In this document: positions 49,265 to 57,697 of the stretch, piece by piece
Numbering within the stretch: position 1 is the first letter of the stretch
Layout: each line of letters begins with the position of its first letter
NCBI GenBank assembly: GCA_023460795.1
Contig: JAEWPC010000035.1
Span: forward strand, 62,001-126,000
Source: Bacillota bacterium
GTDB taxonomy: Bacteria; Bacillota; Bacilli; Paenibacillales; Paenibacillaceae
Direction of reading: 5' to 3'
Length of the DNA stretch: 64,000 bases
The notes under the pieces: model-generated
Databases searched by the model: none
What the model saw: the letters and a program-made list of their open reading frames with translations, nothing else
Told to the model about the DNA's origin: nothing
Translations under genes and position numbers: made by a program

Positions 49265-51568
49265 CTGAAGACGTTGATTATCGCGGAAAAGCCCGATATG
49301 GGCCGCAACATCGCCGCCGTCATTGAGCCGAAGGCGCAAAACCGACGTTCGTACCTTGAAGGAGACAAGTATATCATCACTTGGGCGATCGGCCATCTGA
49401 TCGGACTGGCGGAACCGGACCTCTACGATGAGAAGTATAAAAAATGGCGCTTCGGCGACCTTCCGATCATACCGGACGCGTTCAAGCTGCTGCCGAATCC
49501 CCGCACGAAGGATCAGCTGCAGGTGATCAAAGAGCTTGCGGAGCGCTGCGAAGCGCTCGTGAACGCGTGCGACGCCGGGCGCGAGGGGCAGCATATTTTC
49601 TCGCTGATCGTACGTCACCTCGGGTTGAAGCAGCCGGTGAAGCGGCTCTGGATTTCCGACTTGACGGCGGAGACGATTCGCAAAGGGTTCGACGAGCTGA
49701 AGGACAACGAAGAATATTTGAATTTGACCCGTGCGGCGAGAGCTCGCAGCGAAGCCGACTGGCTGATCGGGATGAACGGCTCGCGCGCTTTCACGACGAA
49801 GCATAACGAGCTTCTTTCCGTTGGCCGCGTGCAGACGCCCGTGCTTGCCTTGATCTACGACCGGCAGAAGCAGATCGAGGCGTTCGATTCGCTCAAGTTT
49901 TACGATATTACAGGCACGTTCGCCCAAGCGGCGACGAACTATCGCGGGATATGGCAAGGGGAGCGGATCACGGACAAGGCGAAGGCTGACGCGATCGCCG
50001 CCAAGGTCAAGGGCAAGACCGCCGCGATCGCGAGCTATGAAGTGAAGGATACGAAGGAGTATCCGTTTAAGCTGTACGACCTGACGCTGCTTCAGAGGGA
50101 AGCGAACGGGAAGTTCGGCTTCTCCGCGAAGAAGACGCTCGATACGGCGCAGGCGCTGTACGAGAAGCACAAAGTGATCTCCTATCCGCGTACGAACTCC
50201 AACTACGTGAACGAACAGAACATCCCGGAGATGCACCGGATTCTCGATTCGATGCGGGGCTCCCCGGACTACGGCGATTTCGTCGCAGGCGCCAATAAGC
50301 GGTTCGTCCACATCGGCAACAAAGCCGTGTGCAACCCGGCGAAGGTCGAGGACCACCATGCGATCATGCCGACGATGAAGAAGCCGCAGGGGTTAAGCCC
50401 GGACGAGAAGAAGCTGTACGATCTGATCGTAAAGCGGTTCCTGTCGCACTTCTATCCGGCGGCGGAATACAAAGTACATACGGTGCTGACCGAGGTGGAG
50501 CGGGAGAGCTTCAAGACGACGGTGAAGCAACTGCTGTCTTTAGGGTGGAAAATCATCTACGCGGGCGATCAGGAGAAGAAGAGTCCGAAGGACGGCGCGA
50601 AAAGTAAAGACAAAGAGGACGGACCCGCTGCCCCGGAGGACGAGGCTGAAGAGACGGACGCTCCGTTCGAGCTCGACAGGGCGAAACCGGCCCATTGCGC
50701 GGACGTCGAGGTGAAAGAGAAGGAGACGCAGCCGCCTAAGCATTATACGGAAGGTACGCTGCTGAAGGCGATGGAGAGCGCGGGCAAACAGATCGAGGAC
50801 GATGAACTGCGCGACGCGATGAAGGATTCCGGACTCGGCACGCCGGCGACCCGCGCGGCGACGATCGAGCGGCTGAAGCAGGTCGGATATATCGATATGC
50901 AGGGGAAGCGGATCGTGCTCACGCAAAAAGGACGAATCGCCGTCGAGCTGATCCGCGGAGCGGGAGTCGAGCTGCTTACGTCGCCGGAGATGACGGGACA
51001 GTGGGAACGCAGGCTGAACGAAATTTCCCGTGGACAAGCTTCTGCCGACACTTTCATGGAGAACGTGAAGAAGTTTACTCGTCTTATTATCGCGAAGGTG
51101 GGCGGGCAGCGCCCGGCGATGAAGAATGCGTTCGCGGCTGCAGAACCGATGGCGGGCAGCAAGGGCGGCAATAGAACTGCATCCCGAAGCGGGAAAGCAG
51201 AAGGCGGCGCGAGCAAGCGAACCAGTCGCGCTTCGAATGCGACGAAATCCGCGGGCTCCGCTACCGCTACGGCAACTCCGCCTGCGGCGCCCGGCGTCGT
51301 CTGCGCTTGCCCGAGACCGGGCTGCGGCGGGAATCTCTTCATGGGACGCAAAGGCTACGGCTGCAGCCATTATCGTTCCGGCTGCGGGTTCGTCATCTGG
51401 AAGGAAAGCCTGGGACGCACGTTGACCGATGCGATGGTGAAGAGCCTTGCCGAGAAAGGCAAGACGGGCAAGCTTAAGTTTGGCGGGAAGGACGGGGAAG
51501 AGCCGTTCGAGGCTCGAATCGTTCTGGTTAATCCGTCAACCGGGGAGCTCGCGCTGGAGCGGGCGTAG
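49265..51568 (+). CDS. topB: DNA topoisomerase III (type IA)
   Basis: 767 residues if translation starts at CTG 49265, which gives the family N-terminus (L/M)KTLIIAEKPDMGRN; the first ATG/GTG/TTG candidate (TTG 49274) would remove three residues of the conserved Toprim strand and is 20 bases from GAGAGG. Toprim Glu is in AEKPD and the DxD in NACDAGREGQ. Active-site Tyr307 lies in ISYPRTNSNY. A linker rich in Lys/Glu/Asp interrupts the cleavage core near 440-480. The C-terminus has one zinc ribbon (CACPRPGCGGNLFMG...CSHYRSGC) after an Ala/Ser/Thr-rich linker. Decatenates single-stranded DNA. Confidence 0.93.
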   Translation: MKTLIIAEKPDMGRNIAAVIEPKAQNRRSYLEGDKYIITWAIGHLIGLAEPDLYDEKYKKWRFGDLPIIPDAFKLLPNPRTKDQLQVIKELAERCEALVNACDAGREGQHIFSLIVRHLGLKQPVKRLWISDLTAETIRKGFDELKDNEEYLNLTRAARARSEADWLIGMNGSRAFTTKHNELLSVGRVQTPVLALIYDRQKQIEAFDSLKFYDITGTFAQAATNYRGIWQGERITDKAKADAIAAKVKGKTAAIASYEVKDTKEYPFKLYDLTLLQREANGKFGFSAKKTLDTAQALYEKHKVISYPRTNSNYVNEQNIPEMHRILDSMRGSPDYGDFVAGANKRFVHIGNKAVCNPAKVEDHHAIMPTMKKPQGLSPDEKKLYDLIVKRFLSHFYPAAEYKVHTVLTEVERESFKTTVKQLLSLGWKIIYAGDQEKKSPKDGAKSKDKEDGPAAPEDEAEETDAPFELDRAKPAHCADVEVKEKETQPPKHYTEGTLLKAMESAGKQIEDDELRDAMKDSGLGTPATRAATIERLKQVGYIDMQGKRIVLTQKGRIAVELIRGAGVELLTSPEMTGQWERRLNEISRGQASADTFMENVKKFTRLIIAKVGGQRPAMKNAFAAAEPMAGSKGGNRTASRSGKAEGGASKRTSRASNATKSAGSATATATPPAAPGVVCACPRPGCGGNLFMGRKGYGCSHYRSGCGFVIWKESLGRTLTDAMVKSLAEKGKTGKLKFGGKDGEEPFEARIVLVNPSTGELALERA

Positions 51569-51622
51569 ACGGATTGACACATGGACAGGGTATGCGATAA
51601 TGGACTTATCATAAACGGGAAG

Positions 51623-51661
51623 CACCCTTCGGCCGAACACGACGTGTTTGAATGAAGGGTG
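51623..51661 (+). terminator. Terminator-like hairpin after topB
   Basis: CACCCTTC (51623-51630) pairs with GAAGGGTG (51654-51661), inner AACAC/GTGTT stem, followed by TTTGCGTT. Confidence 0.7.
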
Positions 51662-51685
51662 TTTGCGTTCAGGGGGATGCAAGCG

Positions 51686-52273
51686 ATGACGGATCACCGC
51701 AAACCGAAGGAAGATCGGGTAAAGGAGCAGCAGGTCACCTACGACATCTACGCCAGCATGCCGGACGACGGCATGCGCTACGAAGTTCTCGACGGCGTGC
51801 TTGAAGCGATGTCGCCTTCGCCTACCGCGACTCATCAGACGATTATCGGAGAGTTGTACTTGGTCATGCAACGCTGTAAATCCGAATACCTCGTCTATCT
51901 AGCGCCGCTGGATGTCATTTTGAGCCCTAAGAACGTGCTCCAGCCCGATTTGCTCCTTGTCCATCGTAGTCGCGCCAATATCGTTACGGAGCGCGGCGTG
52001 GAGGGAGCGCCGGATCTTGTCGTGGAGATTTTGTCTCCGAGCTCAAGGGCCCGGGATAAGGTCGTGAAGATGAAAATTTACGCCAAGCACGGCGTGCCTG
52101 AGTATTGGGTAATCGACACGGGGGCGCGGATCCTTGAACGCTACGTGCTGACGGATGCCGGACTTTACGAGCTGCGGGATCTGTTCGAGGAGAAAGACGC
52201 GGTTGCCTCGGACAAGCTGCCGTGCGCTTCGTTCGTCGTCGGCGAATTGTTCAGCGATCTTCTGCGCGCATAG
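51686..52273 (+). CDS. Uma2-family (DUF820) putative restriction-endonuclease-fold protein
   Basis: 195 residues. YEVLDGVLEAMSPSPTATHQTIIGEL at about 32-58, LDVILSPKNVLQPDLLLVHRSR with the catalytic Asp at about 90, LVVEILSPSSRARDKVVKMKIYAKHGVPEYWVID with Glu-x-Leu (PD-(D/E)xK-like) are the hallmarks of Uma2/DUF820. Common in cyanobacteria and Paenibacillaceae, function unproven. ATG 51686 was chosen because AGGGGG ends 9 bases upstream. Preceded by a terminator after topB. Confidence 0.88.
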   Translation: MTDHRKPKEDRVKEQQVTYDIYASMPDDGMRYEVLDGVLEAMSPSPTATHQTIIGELYLVMQRCKSEYLVYLAPLDVILSPKNVLQPDLLLVHRSRANIVTERGVEGAPDLVVEILSPSSRARDKVVKMKIYAKHGVPEYWVIDTGARILERYVLTDAGLYELRDLFEEKDAVASDKLPCASFVVGELFSDLLRA

Positions 52274-52349
52274 ATCGGCGTACACCGCCTGAAATATCGC
52301 TTGCCAAATGGATAACGTTGGGTTACTTTATATAAAGTTGAATCGCGAA

Positions 52350-52440
52350 TATACGGGGGCTCGATGAAGTCGGGCTGAGATTGCGGCCGCATGCCGCTGA
52401 CCGTCGAATCTGATCTGGGTAATGCCAGCGTAGAGACGTA
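52350..52440 (+). promoter_or_regulatory. TPP (thi-box) riboswitch
   Basis: The leader contains the conserved GGGGGCTCG...CTGAGA segment (52355-52380), the ACCGTCGAATCTGATCTGG block with GAATCTGATCTGGGTAAT, and the closing GCCAGCGTAGAGA (52424-52437), the standard thiamine pyrophosphate aptamer. A terminator hairpin follows at 52473-52501, so TPP likely causes premature termination before ykoE-like gene. Confidence 0.95.
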
Positions 52441-52472
52441 CTTTAGTCGCGCATCCGTGGATGCCGTGCGCT

Positions 52473-52501
52473 AGCCTGCCCTTGTTCGGGGCAGGCTTTT
52501 T
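52473..52501 (+). terminator. Riboswitch expression-platform terminator
   Basis: AGCCTGCCC (52473-52481) pairs with GGGCAGGCT (52489-52497), 7-base loop, followed by TTTTT. Confidence 0.92.
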
Positions 52502-52562
52502 CGATTATTCAGAGCAGCTTGCGCTTCAACGCAAATTCTATGGAGAGGCAGGCGTTGTATGT

Positions 52563-53189
52563 ATGGCAGCTATTGGAGCAAGCACGAAGCAAGGAACGAA
52601 ATCTCGGGGGCTTAAGCTGACCGATATTCTCGTTACGATCGTGATCGCGGTCGTGTTCGGCATCATCTATAAAATATGGGGACCGATGTACGACGTCGTC
52701 AAACCGCTTGGCACGCATGCCGAGCAGACGATCTACGGCATGTGGTTCATCGCGGGAACGTTCGCCTACCTGGTCATTCGCAAGCCGGGCGTAGCGATTC
52801 TGGCTGAAGTCGCCGCGGCAAGCGTCAGCGCGATTCTAGGCAGCGAATGGGGCGTATCGACGCTGTGGTACGGCTTGCTGCAAGGTCTCGGCGCGGAAAT
52901 TTTCTTCGCACTGTTCCTGTATCGCGAGAAGAGCACTTCTATCGGCGTAGTCACGCTGGCGTCGCTCGGCGCCGCGGCGGGCTCGCTCGTTCTTGACTTT
53001 GGCTACGGCTACATCGAGTCTCTATCGGCTTGGAACTACACGCTGCTCATCGGCTTGAGAGCGCTCGGCAGCATCGTTATCGCGGGCTTCGTCGCCTATT
53101 ACCTAGCCAAAGCGATCGAATTGACCGGTGTAACGAACGCGTTGCGTCCGGCTTCGAAACAAGACTTCGACGCGCTTAACCGGGCATGA
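52563..53189 (+). CDS. ykoE: ECF transporter S component, YkoE-like (HMP/thiamine precursor)
   Basis: 208 residues with about five to six hydrophobic segments (LVTIVIAVVFGIIYKIWGPMYDVV, WFIAGTFAYLVIRKPGVAILAEVAAASVSAIL, GLLQGLGAEIFFALF, VVTLASLGAAAGSLVLDFGYGYIESL). The YKIWGPMYDVVKPLG and GMWFIAGTFAYLV blocks match YkoE, the substrate-binding protein for hydroxymethylpyrimidine/thiamine. TPP riboswitch control supports this. ATG 52563 was chosen; its RBS is weak, GGAGAGG 14 bases upstream. It overlaps the ATPase gene by 4 bp. Confidence 0.92.
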   Translation: MAAIGASTKQGTKSRGLKLTDILVTIVIAVVFGIIYKIWGPMYDVVKPLGTHAEQTIYGMWFIAGTFAYLVIRKPGVAILAEVAAASVSAILGSEWGVSTLWYGLLQGLGAEIFFALFLYREKSTSIGVVTLASLGAAAGSLVLDFGYGYIESLSAWNYTLLIGLRALGSIVIAGFVAYYLAKAIELTGVTNALRPASKQDFDALNRA

Positions 53190-54622
53190 GTCACGAGAAA
53201 GCCGCGACAAGCGTAACTAACTTGAAATTGAAATTCACCGGAGAAGACGCCCTGTTGTTCAGGGGCGTTTCTCTTGCTTTTCGACGGGGAGAGAAGACGC
53301 TGCTGCTCGGACCGAGCGGGTGCGGCAAATCGACGCTGCTTCAAGTGCTCAGCGGCATCATTCCCGGAAGCATCGACGTTCCGATGATCGCCGACGACGT
53401 TCAAGCGCCGGAGCGATGGGGATTCGTCTTCCAAGATCCGGACACGCAATTCTGCATGCCTTACGCGGATGAAGAGCTGGCCTTCGCCCTGGAGAATCAG
53501 AATATTCCCCGAGAACGAATGCCGGCGTTGATCCGCGACTATATAAGCCAAGTAGGGCTGGAACTCGAAGACGTCCATGCGCCGATCCAAGAGATGTCCC
53601 AGGGCATGAAGCAACGGCTGGCGATCGCCTCCGCGCTCGCTATGAAGCCGGACGTGCTGTTCCTCGACGAACCGACCGCGTTGCTTGACCCCGAAGGCAC
53701 CGAGCAGGTGTGGCGCACGATCCGGGCGTTACCCCTGGAGATGACGATGATCGTCGTCGAGCATAAGATCGAGGGCGTGATGGACCTGTTCGATCGGGTC
53801 GTCGTCATCGCGCCGGACGGTTCGGTTATGGCGGACGGCGCTCCGGATGAAGTGCTGGAGCGTCATCGCCCGGAGCTCCGCCGGTACGGGATCTGGTATC
53901 CCGGCGCGTGGGACGACCATCTTGGAGATCGGGCGGAGACGGAGCCGTCGACGCGTTCGGGGCTCCCCTTGCTGCGTATGGATCGGTTCACAGGCAAACG
54001 CGGCTCGCGCGTGGTCATCGAAGCGGAGCAAGCCGCGGTTGCGCCCGGTGAATGGATCGGCATTACCGGACCGAACGGCGCGGGCAAGAGTTCTTTGCTC
54101 CTCTCGATCATGCGTCTGCTTAGAACGGAGGGCATCTGCGAGATAGCAGGCGAACCGGTGGCGAAAGCGGAGCAAGCCGCTCGGCGGGCCGCGTTCGTGT
54201 TCCAGAATCCGGAGCTCCAATTCGTCGCGAACACGGTTAGAGAAGAGGCGGAATATTCGCTGGCGGTCAGAGGGGACGATCCGGCTTCGCGGGCGCGAGC
54301 CGCGGACGAAATGCTGGAGTGGCTGGGACTAGGGGAGCTATCTGCCCGCCACCCCTATCAACTGTCGATGGGGCAGAAGCGACGGCTTAGCGTGGCGGCG
54401 GCCATCATCGGCGGGCAGAAGCTGCTGCTGCTCGACGAACCGACGTTCGGGCTGGACGCAAGCAGCACGTTCGCTTTGCTGGGCAAGCTGGAACAGCTCC
54501 GCTTGGACGGAGCGGCGATCCTCATGATTACGCACGACGAGAACATCGCGGAGCATTATTGCACGAAGCGGTGGCGCGTGGAGAGGGGGAAGCTGCGCGA
54601 TGAAGCTGTCTTTTCCTCATAA
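53186..54622 (+). CDS. ykoD: ECF transporter double ATPase, YkoD-like
   Basis: 478 residues with two ABC ATPase domains. First: Walker A GPSGCGKST at 42-50, Q loop FVFQDPDTQF, signature MSQGMKQRLAIASAL, Walker B VLFLDEPTALLDP. Second: Walker A GPNGAGKSS at 295-303, FVFQNPELQF, LSMGQKRRLSVAAAI, LLLLDEPTFGLD. Fused EcfA-EcfA' is the family form of YkoD. Powers the YkoE/YkoC complex. ATGA overlap with ykoE. Confidence 0.95.
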   Translation: MSHEKAATSVTNLKLKFTGEDALLFRGVSLAFRRGEKTLLLGPSGCGKSTLLQVLSGIIPGSIDVPMIADDVQAPERWGFVFQDPDTQFCMPYADEELAFALENQNIPRERMPALIRDYISQVGLELEDVHAPIQEMSQGMKQRLAIASALAMKPDVLFLDEPTALLDPEGTEQVWRTIRALPLEMTMIVVEHKIEGVMDLFDRVVVIAPDGSVMADGAPDEVLERHRPELRRYGIWYPGAWDDHLGDRAETEPSTRSGLPLLRMDRFTGKRGSRVVIEAEQAAVAPGEWIGITGPNGAGKSSLLLSIMRLLRTEGICEIAGEPVAKAEQAARRAAFVFQNPELQFVANTVREEAEYSLAVRGDDPASRARAADEMLEWLGLGELSARHPYQLSMGQKRRLSVAAAIIGGQKLLLLDEPTFGLDASSTFALLGKLEQLRLDGAAILMITHDENIAEHYCTKRWRVERGKLRDEAVFSS

Positions 54623-55391
54623 GGAAACGTGGCTGCACAAGGTGAACCCGACGTTAAAGCTGATTATTTTCTCCGCTTGGTTCGTCGCCGTTATCCTCAT
54701 TCATAACTTTAGCGTGATGGCGAACGTTGCCGTCCTGTCGTTATTGCTCCTCGTTTGGTCGGGACACCCGTGGACAAGGCTGCTGCTCTACTCGTCCCCG
54801 CTGTTGCTCGTCTTCGTCTCCGCCTCGACGGGAATGATGTTCTTCGGCAAGGGGGAGACGCCGTGGTGGGATTGGGGACTCGTCCATATGACGAAGGAAA
54901 GCTTCTATCGCGGGCTTCATCTCGGCTTCAGGGCGCTCAGCATGGCTTCGGCGGGTCTGTTGTTCGGGTTGACGACACGGCCCGTCAAGCTGTTCTACTC
55001 GCTGATGCAACAAGCGAAGCTGCCTCCGAAATACGCTTATAGCTTCATGGCCGCGATCCGGATGGTGCCGATTTTGATCGAGGAATTCCAGACGCGCAGG
55101 CATGCGCTTAAGATCAGGGGCGCGGTCAAGACGAATTGGGCTCGCAGATTGTATCGGAGCATCAGCCAATATGCGATTCCGTTGTTGGCGCAAAGCATCA
55201 GGCGAGCTCACCGGATTGCGGTCGCCATGGAGGCGAAGCGATTTGCCGGGAATGGCGGACGGACGTATTATTATGTCATCGGTTATTCGTATCGGGATGT
55301 CCTGTTCGCGGCCGTGATAACGGCGTTATTCATCGTCGCGACAATGGCCGGCAACCATTACCCTTACGTGAGCATAACCGACGTCCGATAA
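54600..55391 (+). CDS. ykoC: ECF transporter T component, YkoC-like
   Basis: 263 residues with about six membrane helices and the EcfT coupling motif in the C-terminal cytosolic region (ARLxxSI-type stretch, here MVPILIEEFQTRRHALKIRG and YAIPLLAQSIRRAHRIAVAMEAKRF). It links the S component to the ATPase. It overlaps the ykoD-like gene by 23 bp. Third gene of the TPP-regulated operon. Confidence 0.93.
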   Translation: MKLSFPHKETWLHKVNPTLKLIIFSAWFVAVILIHNFSVMANVAVLSLLLLVWSGHPWTRLLLYSSPLLLVFVSASTGMMFFGKGETPWWDWGLVHMTKESFYRGLHLGFRALSMASAGLLFGLTTRPVKLFYSLMQQAKLPPKYAYSFMAAIRMVPILIEEFQTRRHALKIRGAVKTNWARRLYRSISQYAIPLLAQSIRRAHRIAVAMEAKRFAGNGGRTYYYVIGYSYRDVLFAAVITALFIVATMAGNHYPYVSITDVR

Positions 55392-55407
55392 GCGGGAGGT
55401 CAATGGC

Positions 55408-55896
55408 ATGATCATTATGAACGAGAAAATAAAATCCGCCGAAGTGTGGTTAACGGGGTTGAACGGTGAGGATCTGGGCGTCGTGAAGCGGGATGAAGCG
55501 TTGAAGATAGCTCGCGACCTCAAAGCGGATCTCGTCTGCACGTCGTTATTCAGCAGTCCGCCTCCCTGCAAGCTGGTGGCTAAAGGGATGGCGAAGCAAG
55601 AGGCTTCGAAGGAGAAGCAAGCCGTGCGCAAGCAAGAAGGCCCTTTGAAGGTGAAAGAAATACGGTTAACGGCGAACATAGAAGACCACGATTACGATAC
55701 GAAATACCGTCAAGCGGACAAGCTTCTGGCTTCGGGGAACGCGGTGCAGTTCGTCGTTAAGCTCCAAGGCAAGGAAGGTCCGCAGGCGAAGGAATTGCTG
55801 GAGCGATTGCTGAAGGACTTGGCCCCGAGCGGCCGTAAGGAGACCGGCATCCAGCTCAGCGGCAAACAAGCGGCCGTTAAAGTGATTCCTGTATAA
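55408..55896 (+). CDS. Translation initiation factor IF-3 paralogue
   Basis: 162 residues. MNEKIKSAEVWLTGLNGEDLGVVKRDEAL is the IF-3 N-domain start (INEQIRAxEVRLI-type), then KADLVCTSLFSSPPPCKLV (counterpart of LVEIAPxAxPPVCRIMDYGK), linker EKQAVRKQEG, and C-domain KVKEIRLTANIEDHDYDTKYRQADKLLASGNAVQFVVKLQGKE. Several canonical residues differ (the MDYGK-type element is AKGMA), so it is probably a divergent second copy and not the main infC, which is usually next to rpmI-rplT. Function unknown. ATG 55408 follows GGAGGT by 7 bases. Confidence 0.82.
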   Translation: MIIMNEKIKSAEVWLTGLNGEDLGVVKRDEALKIARDLKADLVCTSLFSSPPPCKLVAKGMAKQEASKEKQAVRKQEGPLKVKEIRLTANIEDHDYDTKYRQADKLLASGNAVQFVVKLQGKEGPQAKELLERLLKDLAPSGRKETGIQLSGKQAAVKVIPV

Positions 55897-55914
55897 GAGG
55901 TTGGAGGTACAAGC

Positions 55915-56997
55915 ATGGAAGTTCGATTCACCGACGCGTTCGTTGCCAAGGCAAGAGAACGGTCCGCAAGCATGGAGCAAGCGCGGACGATCGATCCGCT
56001 ATTATTGGAATACATCTACGAACATAAGCTGTTCAAGCCGTTCGTCCCTAAGTCCCTCGGCGGACTTATGCTGCCGTTGCCTGAAGCGCTGCGCGTATTC
56101 GAGCAAGCGTCGTGGATCGACGGCAGCTTCGGCTGGCTCGTGACGATCGGGTCGGGCGGCGGGTTCTTCTCGGCGACGCTGCCTCCGGAGCAGGCGCGCG
56201 AGCTGTTCGGGCACGACAAAGCCGTCGTCGCGGGCAGCGGGTACCCGAACGGCATCGCTCGTCGGGTAGACGGCGGTTACATCGTCAGCGGGCGTTGGTC
56301 GACGTGCAGCGGCTCAACTTTCGCGAGCGTGTTTACGGCGAATTGCCGGATCGTGGAGGGGGAAGAACCCGTTACGGCGGATACGCCGTATCGTTCGTTC
56401 GCGTTCCTGCCCGATCAAGTCGAGATCATTCGCGATTGGAACGCTTTCGGCATGCGGGCGACTGACAGCCACTCGATAGTCGTCCATGAGGCGTTCGTGC
56501 CGGCCGAGAGGACATTCGATATTATGTCTCCGCCGAATTTCGACGACCCAATATTCCGTTATCCGTTCATGGCGTTCGCGCAAACTTCTTTCGCGGCCGT
56601 CACCCTGGGCGTCGCCAAGCATTACATGGAGGAAGCCGCAGCGTTCGCGGAGTCGAAGTCCGCAGACTGGGGGCAGTCGAAACCGGAGCGACTGACGGCT
56701 TTGCGCGCGCGGATCGAGAAGCAATCGGCAGCGCTTGCCGAGGCTTCGGTACGGTTCTACGGCGTCGTGGACGCGACGTGGTGGCCGACGTTCGTGCAAT
56801 CCGGCGAGTTAAACGCCGAGCAGGAGGGCGAGATCGCCCGTCTTAGCCGGCAAGCCGCTAAAGTCGCGTTAGCCGCCGCGCACGATATTTTTCCGCTGCT
56901 CGGCATGACCGCGCTAATGGAAGATCATCCGCTCAACCGCACGTGGCGCGATTTGCACACGGTGACTCAGCATTCGGTTCTTGTAGCGAACTCTTAA
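55915..56997 (+). CDS. Acyl-CoA dehydrogenase-like flavoprotein (possible monooxygenase, DszC/HpaB type)
   Basis: 360 residues. The N-terminal helical part and middle beta domain (SGRWSTCSGSTFASVFTANC, AFLPDQVEII, NAFGMRATDSHSIVVHEAFVPAERTF) match the acyl-CoA dehydrogenase superfamily; the C-terminal helices end EDHPLNRTWRDLHTVTQHSVLVAN, as in flavin-dependent hydroxylases of the DszC/HsaA/HpaB branch. The typical catalytic Glu of true acyl-CoA dehydrogenases is not evident. GGAGGT precedes ATG by 7 bases. It is 18 bp after the IF-3 paralogue. Confidence 0.75.
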   Translation: MEVRFTDAFVAKARERSASMEQARTIDPLLLEYIYEHKLFKPFVPKSLGGLMLPLPEALRVFEQASWIDGSFGWLVTIGSGGGFFSATLPPEQARELFGHDKAVVAGSGYPNGIARRVDGGYIVSGRWSTCSGSTFASVFTANCRIVEGEEPVTADTPYRSFAFLPDQVEIIRDWNAFGMRATDSHSIVVHEAFVPAERTFDIMSPPNFDDPIFRYPFMAFAQTSFAAVTLGVAKHYMEEAAAFAESKSADWGQSKPERLTALRARIEKQSAALAEASVRFYGVVDATWWPTFVQSGELNAEQEGEIARLSRQAAKVALAAAHDIFPLLGMTALMEDHPLNRTWRDLHTVTQHSVLVANS

Positions 56998-57008
56998 ATC
57001 GGCACAAT

Positions 57009-57057
57009 AACAAACGGATAGAGGTTCAGAGCGATTCTGAATCCCTATCCGTTTGTT
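57009..57057 (+). terminator. Intrinsic terminator
   Basis: AACAAACGGATAG (57009-57021) pairs with CTATCCGTTTGTT (57045-57057), and an inner GGTTCAGA/TCTGAATC stem continues it. Confidence 0.9.
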
Positions 57058-57166
57058 GTCTTCCTCGATGTTTTATGATTTTTGTTATAAGAATGAGTAA
57101 GGAAGGAACCTTTCAGGCGGTTTCGTTCTCTAATAGATATAAGCTTGGCCGAAAGGAGAAGGTGAA

Positions 57167-57697
57167 TTGAACGAGTTGATCGAAACGGCCATTCGCGCAA
57201 GGCAGGGGTCGGCGGACGATTTTGTCCGTATGATTCGCCAGTATGAGAATACGATGTACCGTATCGCCTACGGAATGCTGCGCTCGGATGAGGATGCGGC
57301 GGATGCGATCCAGGAGACGATTATCGCAGCCTTCCGCCAAATCCATCAACTGCAGGAGCCTCGGTATGCGCAGACTTGGCTTGTCCGCATTCTGATCAAT
57401 CATTGCAACGGTATGCTGAAGCGTAGAAGCCAAGTCATTTCGTTATATGACAACGTTATCGGAACGTTAACGGATCGTCCAAGCGAGGACCGGCTTGATC
57501 TTTATCATGCCATCGGATTGCTGGGCCCGGATCAGCGGGAAGTGATTATTCTGCACTATCTGGAGGATATGTCGCTGAAGGAGATTGGCAAGTTGCTTCA
57601 ACTGTCAGAGGGAACGATCAAGTCGCGTCTTTATCGGGCTAGGGAAAGATTAGCGCTGCTAATGAAAGAACCTGCGCAAGAGGAGGGAATGCTATGA
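57167..57697 (+). CDS. RNA polymerase ECF sigma factor
   Basis: 176 residues from TTG 57167, with AAAGGAGAAGG 5-9 bases upstream. Region 2: FVRMIRQYENTMYRIAYGMLRSDEDAADAIQETIIAAF; region 4: LGPDQREVIILHYLEDMSLKEIGKLLQLSEGTIKSRLYRARERL. Standard ECF length. It overlaps the membrane partner gene by 4 bp. Upstream, GGAACC at 57105-57110 may be an ECF-type -35 for autoregulation, but I cannot fix the -10. It responds to an unknown envelope signal. Confidence 0.9.
   Translation: MNELIETAIRARQGSADDFVRMIRQYENTMYRIAYGMLRSDEDAADAIQETIIAAFRQIHQLQEPRYAQTWLVRILINHCNGMLKRRSQVISLYDNVIGTLTDRPSEDRLDLYHAIGLLGPDQREVIILHYLEDMSLKEIGKLLQLSEGTIKSRLYRARERLALLMKEPAQEEGML

Noticed and set aside
57105..57126. Exact ECF autoregulated promoter (GGAACC with CGTTCT)
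   Set aside because: The spacing of 13 bases is too short for the usual 16-17, so only the possible -35 is mentioned.
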